The position numbers and the translations under genes are program-made. The notes beneath the pieces are model-generated. The model saw only the letters and a program-made list of their open reading frames with translations. It was not told the origin of the DNA and made no database searches. Below are positions 1 through 9,478 of a stretch of DNA of 24,714 nt, in pieces. The stretch is from Parasitella parasitica (lineage: Eukaryota > Mucoromycota > Mucoromycetes > Mucorales > Mucoraceae): NCBI GenBank assembly GCA_025201805.1, contig MU619294.1:3428-28141 (forward strand), written 5' to 3'. Position 1 is the first letter of the stretch. Every line of letters begins with the position of its first letter.

Positions 1-228
1 GAGTGGCATGATGGCATAGGCGGGGGCCATTCGGTTCAATGGATGGATCAGAACTACCCTGGGTGGTTCTCAAAAGATAAAACCTTCTACTCGCGAAGAC
101 GCCGTATCATCATGACCATCAAGAAATACGCTGAGGAAAAAAACCTTAGAGAGACCACTGCTTTGGACATTGCTGAAGCATATCGACTTCAACTTGGTAG
201 GTCAGTCGACTACTTGAGCAAACACTAA
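1..228 (+). CDS. C-terminal fragment of a GCR1_C-domain protein (Crypton-like or transcription factor)
   Basis: The frame is open from base 1 and ends at TAA 226-228, giving 75 residues; the 5' part lies outside the window. The segment reads EWHDGIGGG, then W-M-D-Q-N-Y-P-G-W, then FYSRRRRII followed by a basic helix. This pattern (EWxxG, W, FYSRR, Ile-rich helix) matches the GCR1_C DNA-binding domain. That domain occurs in Gcr1-type activators and at the C-terminus of fungal Crypton tyrosine-recombinase transposons. The ATG at 43 lies inside the domain and is unlikely to be the true start. LTR-like repeats directly downstream make a mobile-element origin plausible, but no recombinase domain is visible here. 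The domain call is fairly safe; the choice between transposon and host transcription factor is open. Confidence 0.6.
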   Translation, partial: EWHDGIGGGHSVQWMDQNYPGWFSKDKTFYSRRRRIIMTIKKYAEEKNLRETTALDIAEAYRLQLGRSVDYLSKH

Positions 229-653
229 GACTCCATCTTTGCAGATGAATAACCTCTTTTCTTATTTTCTCCTTTCCTTCTTTTCTTCTTTTCTTCTTTT
301 TTATATTCAATAAATTATGCTGTTATGTTATTACCTGACCAACTTCTAAATGAAATTACAATTGAATATATAATCTCCAAGTAAGTTGATCCGTTTCTCA
401 TTTCACCAATTTTGTTTATCGAAATCATCATCTTTTACATATTGAAAGTTATCGTTTTTAAATATATGTTCAATAAATCTTTCTCTATGTTTATCGCCTA
501 TATTCTTCAGACATATACATTCTATTCAAGAGTATCGTTTTGAAGCTTTTATAACGACCTTAACTCCTGATAATATATTAATACACACTCACATTTATGG
601 TGTCCCGCCAATACATAATTACAGTTGTAAACCTCACTTAAAGTCAAAATAAA
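229..653. other. Intergenic stretch, no gene seen
   Basis: This is AT-rich DNA. A CT-rich tract at about 257-302 is followed by AATAAA near 309-314, which could serve as the 3' end of the GCR1_C gene. TGTCCCGC occurs at 601 and again at 654. I see no open frame with coding character. Confidence 0.5.
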
Positions 654-884
654 TGTCCCGCGCGTCTCATAACTCAAGTTATGATCAATATAAGTGAATT
701 TATTAAACAGCCTAAGCAGGCTGTCTTTTAAATGTGGGACTCTAACTAGGGTCCTCAGGGTGTCTCCTGTACCCTATAAATATCATTGAATACAAAAGAA
801 TAAAGATCTATCATTCATCTCTTACTCATATTTTATATACACTTAATAAAGCAGCACAAAACTAACACATCTCTGCACACGACA
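654..884. repeat. LTR-like repeat, copy 1 (candidate solo LTR)
   Basis: The segment starts TGTCCCGC and ends CACGACA, giving the inverted ends TGTC...GACA. Its 3' half (775-884) begins TATAAATATC and ends with CTCTGCACACGACA; it is repeated directly at 991-1105 with strong similarity, exact over the last roughly 30 bases. A TATA-like start about 110 bp from the element end suits an LTR promoter. A 6-bp stem hairpin (CAGCCT/AGGCTG) lies at 708-723. No target-site duplication is apparent, and TGTC at 601 is an alternative left end, so the left boundary is uncertain. Confidence 0.4.
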
Positions 885-903
885 TTACTTCATTTTAAGA
901 TAC

Positions 904-1359
904 ATGAGACGTTTACATTTAACATCTGCCTCCTTGAATTTCAACCAGTGTCAGGTACTCACAGACTTTGTGTGTAACAATTTTAGTTATTATAAATATC
1001 AATTGAATACAAAAGAATAAACATCATCTTTCTTTTATCTCTTACTTTATACTTTATATACACTTATCAAAACAACACAAAACTAACACATCTCTGCACA
1101 CGACACCAGCGTAAGAGAAAAAGGAATTATTCACTCATCCAAGAACTCAATGTTCCACCACCGTTATTGCCAGATGGTAACATCTTCTGGGAGCGGTTTC
1201 CTGGTCGTTTAACACAGGTAATGCTTTTTTTTAAAAAAAAGAGACAAAAATTAATTATCTGACAATTTGATTTAGGTGAATGACATTCACATTTTGCCAA
1301 ACAACACTTCTTTTTTTTTTACAGACAATTGCTTTTTTTTTATAATGGACAAAAGTTAG
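904..1359 (+). pseudogene. Short spliced ORF interrupted by an LTR-like insertion
   Basis: The ATG at 904 opens 15 codons (to 948) ending in CAG. The LTR-like element 949-1105 and a repeated CCAG (1106-1109) follow. The same frame resumes at 1110 for 36 codons to 1217 and includes P-P-P-L-L-P-D-G-N and F-W-E-R-F-P-G-R-L-T-Q. A plausible 58-nt intron (GTAATG...TTTAG, 1218-1275) then leads in phase to a short exon that stops at TAG 1357. The N-terminus is Arg/Ser/Leu-rich with no acidic residue, like a mitochondrial presequence. I do not recognise the protein. Poly-T in the last exon suggests decay. A real gene broken by insertion and a chance ORF are both possible. Confidence 0.35.
949..1105. 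mobile_element. Candidate solo LTR with CCAG target duplication
   Basis: The element starts TGTCAGG, ends CACGACA, and is flanked by CCAG at 945-948 and 1106-1109. Its 991-1105 portion repeats the 3' half of the 654-884 repeat, while the first 42 bases are unrelated. TGTC...GACA ends, an internal TATAAATA and a 4-bp flanking duplication are what a solo LTR of an integrase-type retrotransposon would leave. No internal gag-pol sequence is present in the window. A 4-bp duplication can arise by chance, so the call rests on the combination of signals. Confidence 0.45.
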
Positions 1360-2089
1360 CTCTTTGCCCATTTGGTAACAGTAGTTAGTATACAACGCCT
1401 TTTTGCTTGTATAATATTTAAAGTATCTGCTAAAAGCGCCTGGAAGACTAAGTACATCTCATGTATGGCACAACTATAAAGCTCAAGTATTTTTCTGTTC
1501 TATTTGTTAAGGAGGTTCTATGATCCATTTGCTATACTTTACAGCTTCGAGTTGCTTCGTACTACGGACAGAAATTTTAAAATTGTGCAATAAACAATAG
1601 TCGATTTTACAAGGAGCAATACCAAATCGAGCTAATATTAAACGGATATGAGAATAATTGATAAAGGATGGTTTGATACTACTCATGTTAGCCTGTTTTG
1701 TCTTCTCATCTCACTCTCAGGCACCTTTCAAACAAGAAAGCTGTGACCATTGTGGCCCAACGAAAAAAAAATATTTTTCGCTGTGGAGGCAACTCTTCCT
1801 CTTTCACCCTTACAACCTTTTTAAGGATTAATTGACGAGTATGTTGAGGTCATGTTTGCAAGAGAATTATAGATTTCACTTTTTCCCTGCAGTCTACTTG
1901 AAATAGTTATGAAATTGAAATCAGCAATTTATATAAAATCGCTTGAAATGAATACCTAGCCTCAAGTATTTTTTCTTCTACGAATTGAAATTTTTTTTTT
2001 TCTGCATGTAAACTTGGGGAAATTGGAAATCTAGAATCAATTGCATCGATAGATACGATTTACTAACATTTTGTGTATTCGATTAGAAA
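1360..2089. other. Upstream region of the eL21 gene, no other gene seen
   Basis: This is AT-rich sequence with several T-runs (for example near 1990-2000) and no convincing ORF. It should contain the eL21 promoter and leader. I could not identify a specific ribosomal-protein promoter motif with confidence. Confidence 0.4.
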
Positions 2090-2750
2090 ATGCCGCACTC
2101 ATTTGGTCGTATGTATTTTCTGCGAGAGATATGAGAAAAATAGGTTCAAAGAATCTGATTCAAAATTTGAATAGTTCGTGCTCGTACTCGTCACATGTTC
2201 TCTCGTAATTTCAGAGAGCATGGTTCTATTCCTCTCTCTACTTACTTGAAGACTTACAAGATCGGTGACATTGTTGATGTCAAGGCTAATGCTGCTGTCC
2301 AAAAGGGTATGCCCCATAAGTTTTACCATGGGTAAGTTTGTGCTCACACATCAGGTCTAAATAACCATACAGATTATTCACATCCAACACAGTCGTACTG
2401 GTGTTGTCTATAATGTCACCAAGTCTTCTGTTGGTGTCCTCCTCCACAAGAAGGTAGGTAACCGTTATTTGGAAAAGCGTGTCAATGTTCGTGTTGAACA
2501 CATCAAGCACTCCAAATGTCGCCAAGAGTTCTTGGACCGTGTTGTTTCCAATGCTCAAAAGAAGAAGGAAGCCACTGAAGCCAATGGTAAGTGATGATTG
2601 CTTATTATACTTACGGTTTGCTAATCATATATATCAGTCGCTTACAACTTGAAGAGAATTCCTGCTCAACCTCGTGAGGCTCGTCACATTTCTACCAAGT
2701 TCAATGTTCCTCAAACTCTTGCTCCCATTCCTTACGAAACTCTCATTTAA
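2090..2750 (+). CDS. RPL21: 60S ribosomal protein L21 (eL21)
   Basis: Four exons join in frame: 2090-2108, 2175-2331, 2393-2586 and 2638-2750. The 160-residue product has the usual eL21 length. Conserved eL21 stretches are all present: an [10 protein letters not shown]-type N-terminus, the [15 protein letters not shown] region, [46 protein letters not shown], the C-R-Q-E-F helix, and a C-terminus ending [13 protein letters not shown]. The three introns of 51-66 nt are GT-AG. The first splits codon 7, where Leu replaces the more usual Tyr. The protein is a structural component of the large cytosolic ribosomal subunit. AATAAA lies at 2783-2788, downstream of the stop. Family identity is certain; intron boundaries follow from phase and alignment. 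Confidence 0.97.
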
Positions 2751-3089
2751 GATGGATGCTTATTGTTTTATATGTATAAAATAATAAATTTTGATTCAGT
2801 TGCTGATCAACTATACTAAGCCTTTTCCCCTTCTTTGTAACGGTACGATGAAGGCAACTGAGGTGACAGGGTATACTTTTTTTTTATTTTCATGATGCAC
2901 CCCTCGGATTGTCGGCTTTGGTCCGCTTCAGATGTTTGAACCAAGGAAGTTGCTCCAAGTCTGCGGGCGTTAGACTGAAATTTTTCTTTTTACACAAATT
3001 CCAAGGACCCCTTTCTTTTTCACTCTTTCCTTCTTTTCTTACCTTCAATCATCTCTTTGGACATTTCTTCCGTCGATTTCTCGTACAAA
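2751..3089. other. 3' flank of eL21 and promoter/leader of the carrier gene
   Basis: The stretch holds the eL21 polyadenylation region, then a T-rich run near 2878-2887 and a CT-rich leader at about 3000-3070 just before the carrier ATG. No gene is seen in it; the short + ORF at 2909 is leader sequence read in the wrong frame. Confidence 0.5.
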
Positions 3090-4397
3090 ATGACCACAAC
3101 CGCTTCTGCTGCTCCAGTCTATCAACATCTTCCTTCTCTTGACACTCCAAAGCTAAAGCAATCTAAATCTTATGTTCATTTTGTCGCAGGAGGGTAATGT
3201 GTAATCGCAGGATATCTGTCTGCATTGTCGCACTAATTGACTTCAATAAAATAGTGTTGGAGGACTTGCAGGTGCTGTATGTACTTCTCCCCTTGATGTC
3301 GTAAAGACAAGACTACAGGTAACTATCCGTGCAAATGACAGCTTTGGGTGTCATCTCATTGACAACTCTTCTTAGTCCACTTTTTATCAGCAAACAATGA
3401 GGCAACCAAATATGCATAGAAGCGGATTCATCCTTGGCCATTTCTTGGAAACAGGAAAGCTGCTATTGTAAGTACTTGTAGATTCGTGAAGTGCATGTGT
3501 ATGTACCATATTTCTCAACATTCGTTATGTAGACGTATCAATCAAGTGGAGGGATTTCGTGGATATTTTAAAGGTTTAGGACCAAACCTGGTTGGTGTCA
3601 TTCCTGCCAGATCAATCAATTTCTTCATGTATGGAAACGGAAAGAAACTGTACACAGAATGGAATGGCGGAAGAGAGACTGCCGGCGTACATTTAATTTC
3701 TGCAGCTACTGCAGGTAAAAATGATGAAATGGATTATTATCATTTTTGAATACATTTTGACAAGTTTCATTGCAGGCATTGTTACTTCAACAGCAACTAA
3801 TCCAATCTGGGTCATCAAAACACGTTTGCAATTACAAGGAGCAAATGCCATACGTAAGTACTCTGGCAGTCTTGATTGTTTGGTCAAAATATGTCGCCAG
3901 GAGGGCGTTAATGGTCTCTACAAGGGCATGAGCGCATCATACTTGGGTACAGTAGTTGAAAATTTATACAGAGAACTTTATATTCATGCTGAAACCTAGG
4001 TGTTGCTGAAGGAACAATTCAATGGGTTATTTATGAGAACCTGAAAAAGAGATGGAGTGCACCCAAGGACAGAATCCAGTTGAATCAAAAAGTATATAGT
4101 GGCAAGACCTTACAGGACTGGGCGGGTCATTTAGGAGCAGCTGCGACGTCTAAATTTGTAGCAGCATGTATTGCTTATCCACATGAAGTTATTCGCACTA
4201 GACTCAGACAACCATCAGAAAATGGAGTTCGCAAATATACCGGTTTATGGCAGTGCTTGCGTCTTGTTGCTAAAGAAGAGGGTGTCGTTGCATTATACGG
4301 TGGTATGACTGCCCATTTATTGAGAGTTGTACCTAATGCTGCCATCATGTTCTTTTGCTACGAAGCCATTGTTCAAAGATACGAACACTCTTTCTAG
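3090..4397 (+). CDS. RIM2: Mitochondrial pyrimidine nucleotide carrier, Rim2/SLC25A33-36 type
   Basis: Six exons (3090-3193, 3255-3318, 3376-3467, 3533-3714, 3776-3946, 4000-4397) give 336 residues. The protein has the threefold mitochondrial carrier architecture. The Px[DE]xx[KR] signatures are PLDVVKTRLQ (residues 47-56), NPIWVIKTRLQ in repeat 2 and YPHEVIRTRLR in repeat 3. The second repeat carries the Rim2-type Trp (NPIW) in place of the acidic residue, and GLGPNLVGVIPARSINFF is very close to yeast Rim2 and human SLC25A33/36. Members exchange pyrimidine nucleotides across the inner mitochondrial membrane and support mtDNA maintenance. The five introns are GT-AG, 53-65 nt. The start at 3090 follows a CT-rich leader and is followed by an ordinary short tail before the first helix. 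Nothing is missing. Confidence 0.93.
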
Positions 4398-4609
4398 AGA
4401 TTTACTATATAGCATCTCTTCCTCATTCATGTTACCTCTGTATAATAGTTTCTTGATCTCACATATCACCTTAGATTTTTCATATATATTTTTTTTTATC
4501 ATATTTACCAGCCTTCTCACAAATAGGTGACCTCTAAATAAATGCCTAGCAATCTACAACAATTCATTTACATTCTTTTTGTTTTCTTTCTCATTACATC
4601 TACGAGAAT

Positions 4610-4864
4610 ATGTCTCCATCTATCATCACGTCAGAAGAAGCCTCAATTGATTCAGATTTCGATTTGCAAAATTGGTTAAAAGACATCGAAGGCGCTGAGG
4701 ACCTCATGAGTCAAGTCGAAAAAAAAGCTGATAACCTTCAAGCCAAGGTAGATGCTCTTTTACTCGAAGTCGGCCAATCTGTTGCTATTGTGGAGAATCA
4801 AGAAACTACTGCCACTGAGAACAAAGGAGAATCACTTGATAAAAAGCAGGAAAAAAAGCCTTGA
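4610..4864 (+). CDS. Small acidic coiled-coil protein (possibly UPF0184/bublin-like)
   Basis: This intronless 84-residue ORF sits between the carrier and PPE1 genes, 212 bp after one and 125 bp before the other, on the same strand, with AAATAAA at 4869-4875 after the stop. Residues about 17-55 form an amphipathic helix (DFDLQNWLKDIEGAEDLM, then a run with E-K-K-A-D-N-L-Q-A-K-V-D-A-L-L). The tail is hydrophilic and rich in E, K and Q. The heptad pattern with D-x-L/E-K-x-D-x-L-x-A-x-L-x-x-L-L resembles the short UPF0184 (bublin coiled-coil) family from memory, but the match is weak. Coding is supported by its position, a pyrimidine-rich leader before the ATG and composition. The function is unknown. 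Confidence 0.6.
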   Translation: MSPSIITSEEASIDSDFDLQNWLKDIEGAEDLMSQVEKKADNLQAKVDALLLEVGQSVAIVENQETTATENKGESLDKKQEKKP

Positions 4865-4989
4865 AAAGAAATAAATGTATAAGAAGGATGCAGGTATATC
4901 CGGGAAAAAAAGAAATTTAAAATAAAATATGCTCTGCGCGCAATTATCGAAACTTTTTTCTTTCTGTCTTCGCAGTACTGCATACAAAA

Positions 4990-6274
4990 ATGTCGTCTTT
5001 ACAGAAAGACATACTGAAAAAATCAACACTGCGACCCTTAGACAGCTTGAGAGAAGACGAGAATGATAATACAACAAGGTAACATGTGATTTAAGTTTGT
5101 TTGGGTTGCAAGAAATATCTGACGCAAAGTAGACTTGCTAATAGCGTTGTTAAACAACCCAATTTGACTCACTATACTCCATCCAAATGGCAGGATTATT
5201 TCGAGACAAGTCTCGATGTATCAATACCAAATACATCTGATATATCCTTTTTTCTTTTTCTTTTATATTCAAATGAATGCATATACTACCTCTTCCTTGA
5301 CTCAATCACACGTATTTCGCATTTACAAAAATAACCCTAGGAAAAAACATGGTCCTCTATTTGTAATGCATCATGGCGCAGGTTCATCAGGTTTGACATT
5401 TGGAGTAGTAGCTAAGCACATTAAAGAGTTGTCGCAGAAGGAATGTGGTGTTATCGCCATAGATTGCAGAGGCCACGGCGCATCTAAATCTGAAGTGTTT
5501 GATAACGATTTTTCTTTGAAAACATTATCTAATGACATGATAAACATAATTGAAGAAACAGTACACGTTGACCAGGATATTATTCTAGTTGGACATAGGT
5601 ACATCTCAAAGCAGCTAAAAAACTCTTGTATTTTTGACTCAGATCTCACTATTAGTATGGGTGGATCAGTCGTTGTTAATGTAGCATGCATGAGAATGTT
5701 GAAGAACATTGTAGGTGTCAGCGTGTTGGATGTAGTGGAAGGATCTGCCATAGATGCATTATCTTCAATGACAAAGATATTGAGCTCAAGGCCGAAAGCA
5801 TTCAGTTCAACAGAGCAAGCAATCTTGTGGAGTATTCAATCAAATACACTTCGCAACATAGAGTCAGCAAAACTATCTATTCCTGCTTTGATTGAGTCAA
5901 CAGAGGATTTAAAATTTAAATGGATCACGGATTTAAACAAGACACAACCATTTTGGACAGAGTGGTTTACTGGGTTAAGTGATAAATTCTTAAGCTCGGC
6001 TACTGCCAAGTTGCTTATACTGGCAGGCACAGACAGGTTAGACAAACCACTGATCATTGGGCAAATGCAAGGTAAAAGATGTTGAATGAGAGTGGCATTA
6101 TTACAGTAGACACTAATCGTGTTTCAATACAAAAAAGGCAAATTCCAATTGAGCATCTTTCCTGATGCTGGTCATTTTTTGCAAGAAGATACACCAAAAG
6201 AGACAGCGATATGTTTGTTGGAGTTTTGGAGACGAAATAAACGATTGATATTGCCCCCAAAAGTGAAGGCATGA
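4990..6274 (+). CDS. PPE1: Protein phosphatase methylesterase 1 (alpha/beta hydrolase)
   Basis: Five exons (4990-5078, 5130-5241, 5312-5598, 5656-6071, 6138-6274) give 346 residues. The enzyme removes the methyl ester from the C-terminal Leu of the PP2A catalytic subunit. HHGAG supplies the oxyanion region. The nucleophile Ser163 lies in GHSMGG, with its codon split by intron 3. Asp188 lies in LDVVEGSA, and His314 in [42 protein letters not shown] and QEDTP match the PPME1 family closely, so the catalytic triad is complete. Exon 2 could also start at 5133 or 5145 (same phase); this changes only a non-conserved N-terminal stretch. Intron 2 (5242-5311) is AT-AC, listed separately; the other three are GT-AG. 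Identity is very secure. Confidence 0.95.
5242..5311 (+). other. U12-type AT-AC intron in PPE1
   Basis: The 70-nt intron begins ATATCCTTT, the consensus minor-class 5' splice site, and carries TTCCTTGAC at 5293-5301, a consensus U12 branch site. It ends CACAC, 11 nt after the branch A at 5300. Removing it joins ...NTSD to VFRIYK in phase 0, reproducing the D-T/V-F-R-x-Y-K junction of PPME1 proteins. The interval contains neither a GT nor an AG dinucleotide, so no GT-AG intron can be drawn within it. Confidence 0.9.
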
Positions 6275-7717
6275 TATGATTTCAAGATGTTTTATATGAG
6301 CATCCTTAACAATTTACTGAATAAATGCATACTTTTGTATTTGATTTTCAAATACAAGTAAAAACATCTATTTTTTACTGTGATACTATAAAGGACAGCC
6401 TCTCGACTGAGTCATGCTTGTTGATACTACTAGAAAAAAAAAAAAAAAATTCAGATGGCTTGTCAATGAATTTGGTTATATTAATCAAAAACTATGTAAA
6501 ATTGACCTTTTATCCGAAAATACATTTTGCTTTAATCATTTAGTAAATTTGATCTTGGTGCGTATGCAAATTCAGAATCGGTCTTTTTTTTAGGACATCA
6601 GTAAAGAGGATTGAGTAGACTAAAAGATCAGCGTAAAGAAGGTATGATATAATTTCTTGACTGTATATATCTCCAATTGAGATGTAGACAGTTAAAATTT
6701 TTTCGTTAATTTTTATAAGCTGGCCTAATACTTATCAGATATTGATATTTGTATATTGCATAATGATAAGAATCAATTCAAATTGCTTAGCCTATACGTT
6801 ATTTTAAAGTATTTGGGGAACGATGGCCAGAACTAAGTGTGTCTTTATAGAAACATAAAATACGATGTAGCCTTGCCTTTTGACGTGTAACATTCCATTA
6901 CCAGCATTCGTCTGCTCTGTGAGAACTATAGAAGATCATCAACTTTGTACACTAGCTATAATAGTTATTTTTTTCCCAGGTAAATATTTATAATAGAAAT
7001 CGAAAAAAAAAGGCTAAACTATTCAAACAATGTTCATGTAATAAAAAACGTATTGTAAAATAAGCTTTAATGTCTATTAACAAAAGAAATCGAATTGCGT
7101 TATGCTGCTCTATTATTCTGTTTTAAATAGCACATATCTACTTTGGTCTGACACATGTATTATAGGTACATAATAGTCAGTAATACCCTCAAACCAGATA
7201 TATCTCTTTTATATAAATTTACACATCAAGGGGTAAATTCGAAATTCAATACTCTATAATAAATTACACAGGATGCCAAATGATATGTCCTTGCCAACAA
7301 TGACAACCATTGAATATACAGTAGTGTGAGAATTTTTGTTATTATTTTGTCGCCTATTCAACACGTTCCAAGAAAAAAAATCCAAGCAGGAAGGATACAT
7401 CGAATCGCCAATACTTATACACAGTAGCATGTCTACCTGCTTATTAGCATCATTCATGCGCACTGTGAAAGCTCTATTTTATAATGCATAGCCAATTTTT
7501 CCTTGTTTTTACCAGATTCTTCATCTTTGTATGTGAAAATCCATTTGCCTGGATTTGGAGAGACTTTTTCGTTTAAAATTTTCTTTACCCAGTAATATAA
7601 AACCTGTACCTTTTCTTCCTAGCCCTCTTTCTTTCACTTTTATTTTTATTTTTTCCACTTCTTTTTTTATTTTTATTATTGTTGTCATAAACAGCAATAA
7701 ATATTATTAGAGGCTAC
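6275..7717. other. 1.4 kb intergenic region, no gene seen
   Basis: This is AT-rich, with AATAAA at 6320-6325 (PPE1 3' end), an A-run at about 6434-6449 and many short T-runs. The last roughly 110 bases (7610-7680) are strongly pyrimidine-rich, typical of the leader or start region in this window, and probably belong to the downstream transcription factor. I found no tRNA B-box, no 5S-like block and no ORF with coding character. The - strand ORF at 7254-7463 is composition noise. Confidence 0.45.
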
Positions 7718-9446
7718 ATGGATTACAATGTCATTCACCAACCTAATAATTCATCTTCCTTATTATTATCCAGCAACGGAAATAATAATATGAAAGAACC
7801 GAAAACCATCTTGCCAAACAAATGTAAACTGTTAGCAATATAACTTAAATTACCCCACACCTAAATGACATATCTTATCAATTTAGGTTTAAATTGCCAA
7901 GACAACAGTTGTAACTATTCTTTTCAGCAATTCTTTGATAGCTCTTAACATTTTTTCTTCCTTTCCATTAGCAGGAGTTTCTTGTAATAATTGTTCCTCA
8001 ATTAAAAAATCGGACATTTGCACAAATGTTGACACAACTGTTCTTCTAAAGAATAACTCAATACTTGAATACAAGACGGATAAACAATCTTCAGACATCA
8101 AAGCACCCAAGCGAGGATACAAATCTCATGTTCCCAGTGCTTGTAAATCATAACATGCGTCATTATTCTAACAAACAGTATTAACATGTAGCTCTTAATA
8201 GGCGTAAACTGCAAAACTGCTCACTTAGCATGTGATGGTAACAAGATTTTTTTTTCCCTTACAATTCAACTTTTCATTAAAGGTTTACCATTCTCTAGTG
8301 TCTAGACCTTGTAAAAGATGCATTTCGTTAAAAAAAGAAGATACATGCCAAGATATGCAGCACAAGAAAAGAGGAAGGCCAAAGCTTCGAGAAAAGAGAG
8401 TCTACTCATCGAACGAACACACATACGAGATATTATATGGTACTATTCAAGAACCAGCCATCATGACAAAAAACACGCCTAGAAACATTATACCAAACCA
8501 ACAAGCACCTCCATTTCATACGAAAGCTCCTCATTCACAACACCATGAAATAACACTATCCTCTCCAAATGACGTTAAACGCTCGTCCATAATTTCATTT
8601 GTTCATGAGACTTTTGAATCTCAATACGAACCACCTACAAAATCTATTAGAGCTACAAGTCTTCCCATCTCTGAAGTATACTCAATAGCGAGCAGCAAGG
8701 ATACTGATTCAACATTAGACACAGTGGCGGCTATACCCGCTATACAGTTATCATCAATCCCCCTTACATCGCAGCCACTGCTTTTCAGTCATCAAAGCGG
8801 TGTGCCTTCTTCTTCTTTCCTTCCTATTGAAAATCCGTCACTCTCTCCACCTGCAATAGCACAGCATGAATCTCCAAATTCGCTCACTATCATTTTATCT
8901 ATGGAAGTTTGTTGTGCAAGAGTATCAGATGAGACTATCAAATGCTGGGGTTACTACCCTCAAGAACTGGCTCACCGCTCACTTTATGATTTCATTTCAC
9001 CCAAAGATTCTGATCGTCTTGCTAGATTACATAGACTTTTGATCGACAATGCGATGAATGTCGTTAAAAGTAATCAAACAGATGATGCATCACCTCTGCC
9101 ACCTACTGAAAGAACCACATCTTCATTATTCAGTAACACCGCTCAATTACAATTGAGTGCCATTGCAAACGGCTCCAGATCATTCTCAGACACACTCCAT
9201 ATAAAAAAGCGGACAGGCGAATATGAATTGTACAAGGTGATTGTTTACATTGGAGGCGGGCTTGGCGCTGATCTTTATGATGCCTCTACATTATCGAAAC
9301 AGTACATTGTAGCTCACTTCAAGCGCCACGAGTATGAGGTTATTGTGCCGTCACCACTAGCAACAGCGCCAACAGTAGCACCTCAAACAGGTATAACGTC
9401 GAATGACAGTATACTGTTATCTACCGATGAATTTGCATCATATTAT

Positions 9447-9478
<32 letters not shown>

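Noticed and set aside
601-653. TGTCCCGCC at 601 as the true left end of the first LTR-like repeat
   Set aside because: Possible, but neither 601 nor 654 has a matching duplication after 884; 654 was used only as the nearer TGTC end.
2890-2950. Possible tRNA (GGTTCAAA-like box on the - strand)
   Set aside because: No A-box at the right distance and no cloverleaf stems; it is the carrier gene upstream region.
5216-5339. Alternative GT-AG intron in PPE1 from GTATCA (5219) to the first AG near 5339
   Set aside because: It would delete the conserved VFRIYK segment and several residues before it; the AT-AC solution keeps both flanks.
5216-6085. Single 289-codon ORF starting inside the U12 intron region as the PPE1 gene model
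   Set aside because: It reads through the GT-AG intron at 5599-5655, which interrupts GHSMGG, and begins with intron-derived F/Y-rich sequence; the spliced model restores all family motifs.
7254-7463. 69-codon - strand ORF in the 1.4 kb gap
   Set aside because: No recognisable features, no splice or promoter context.
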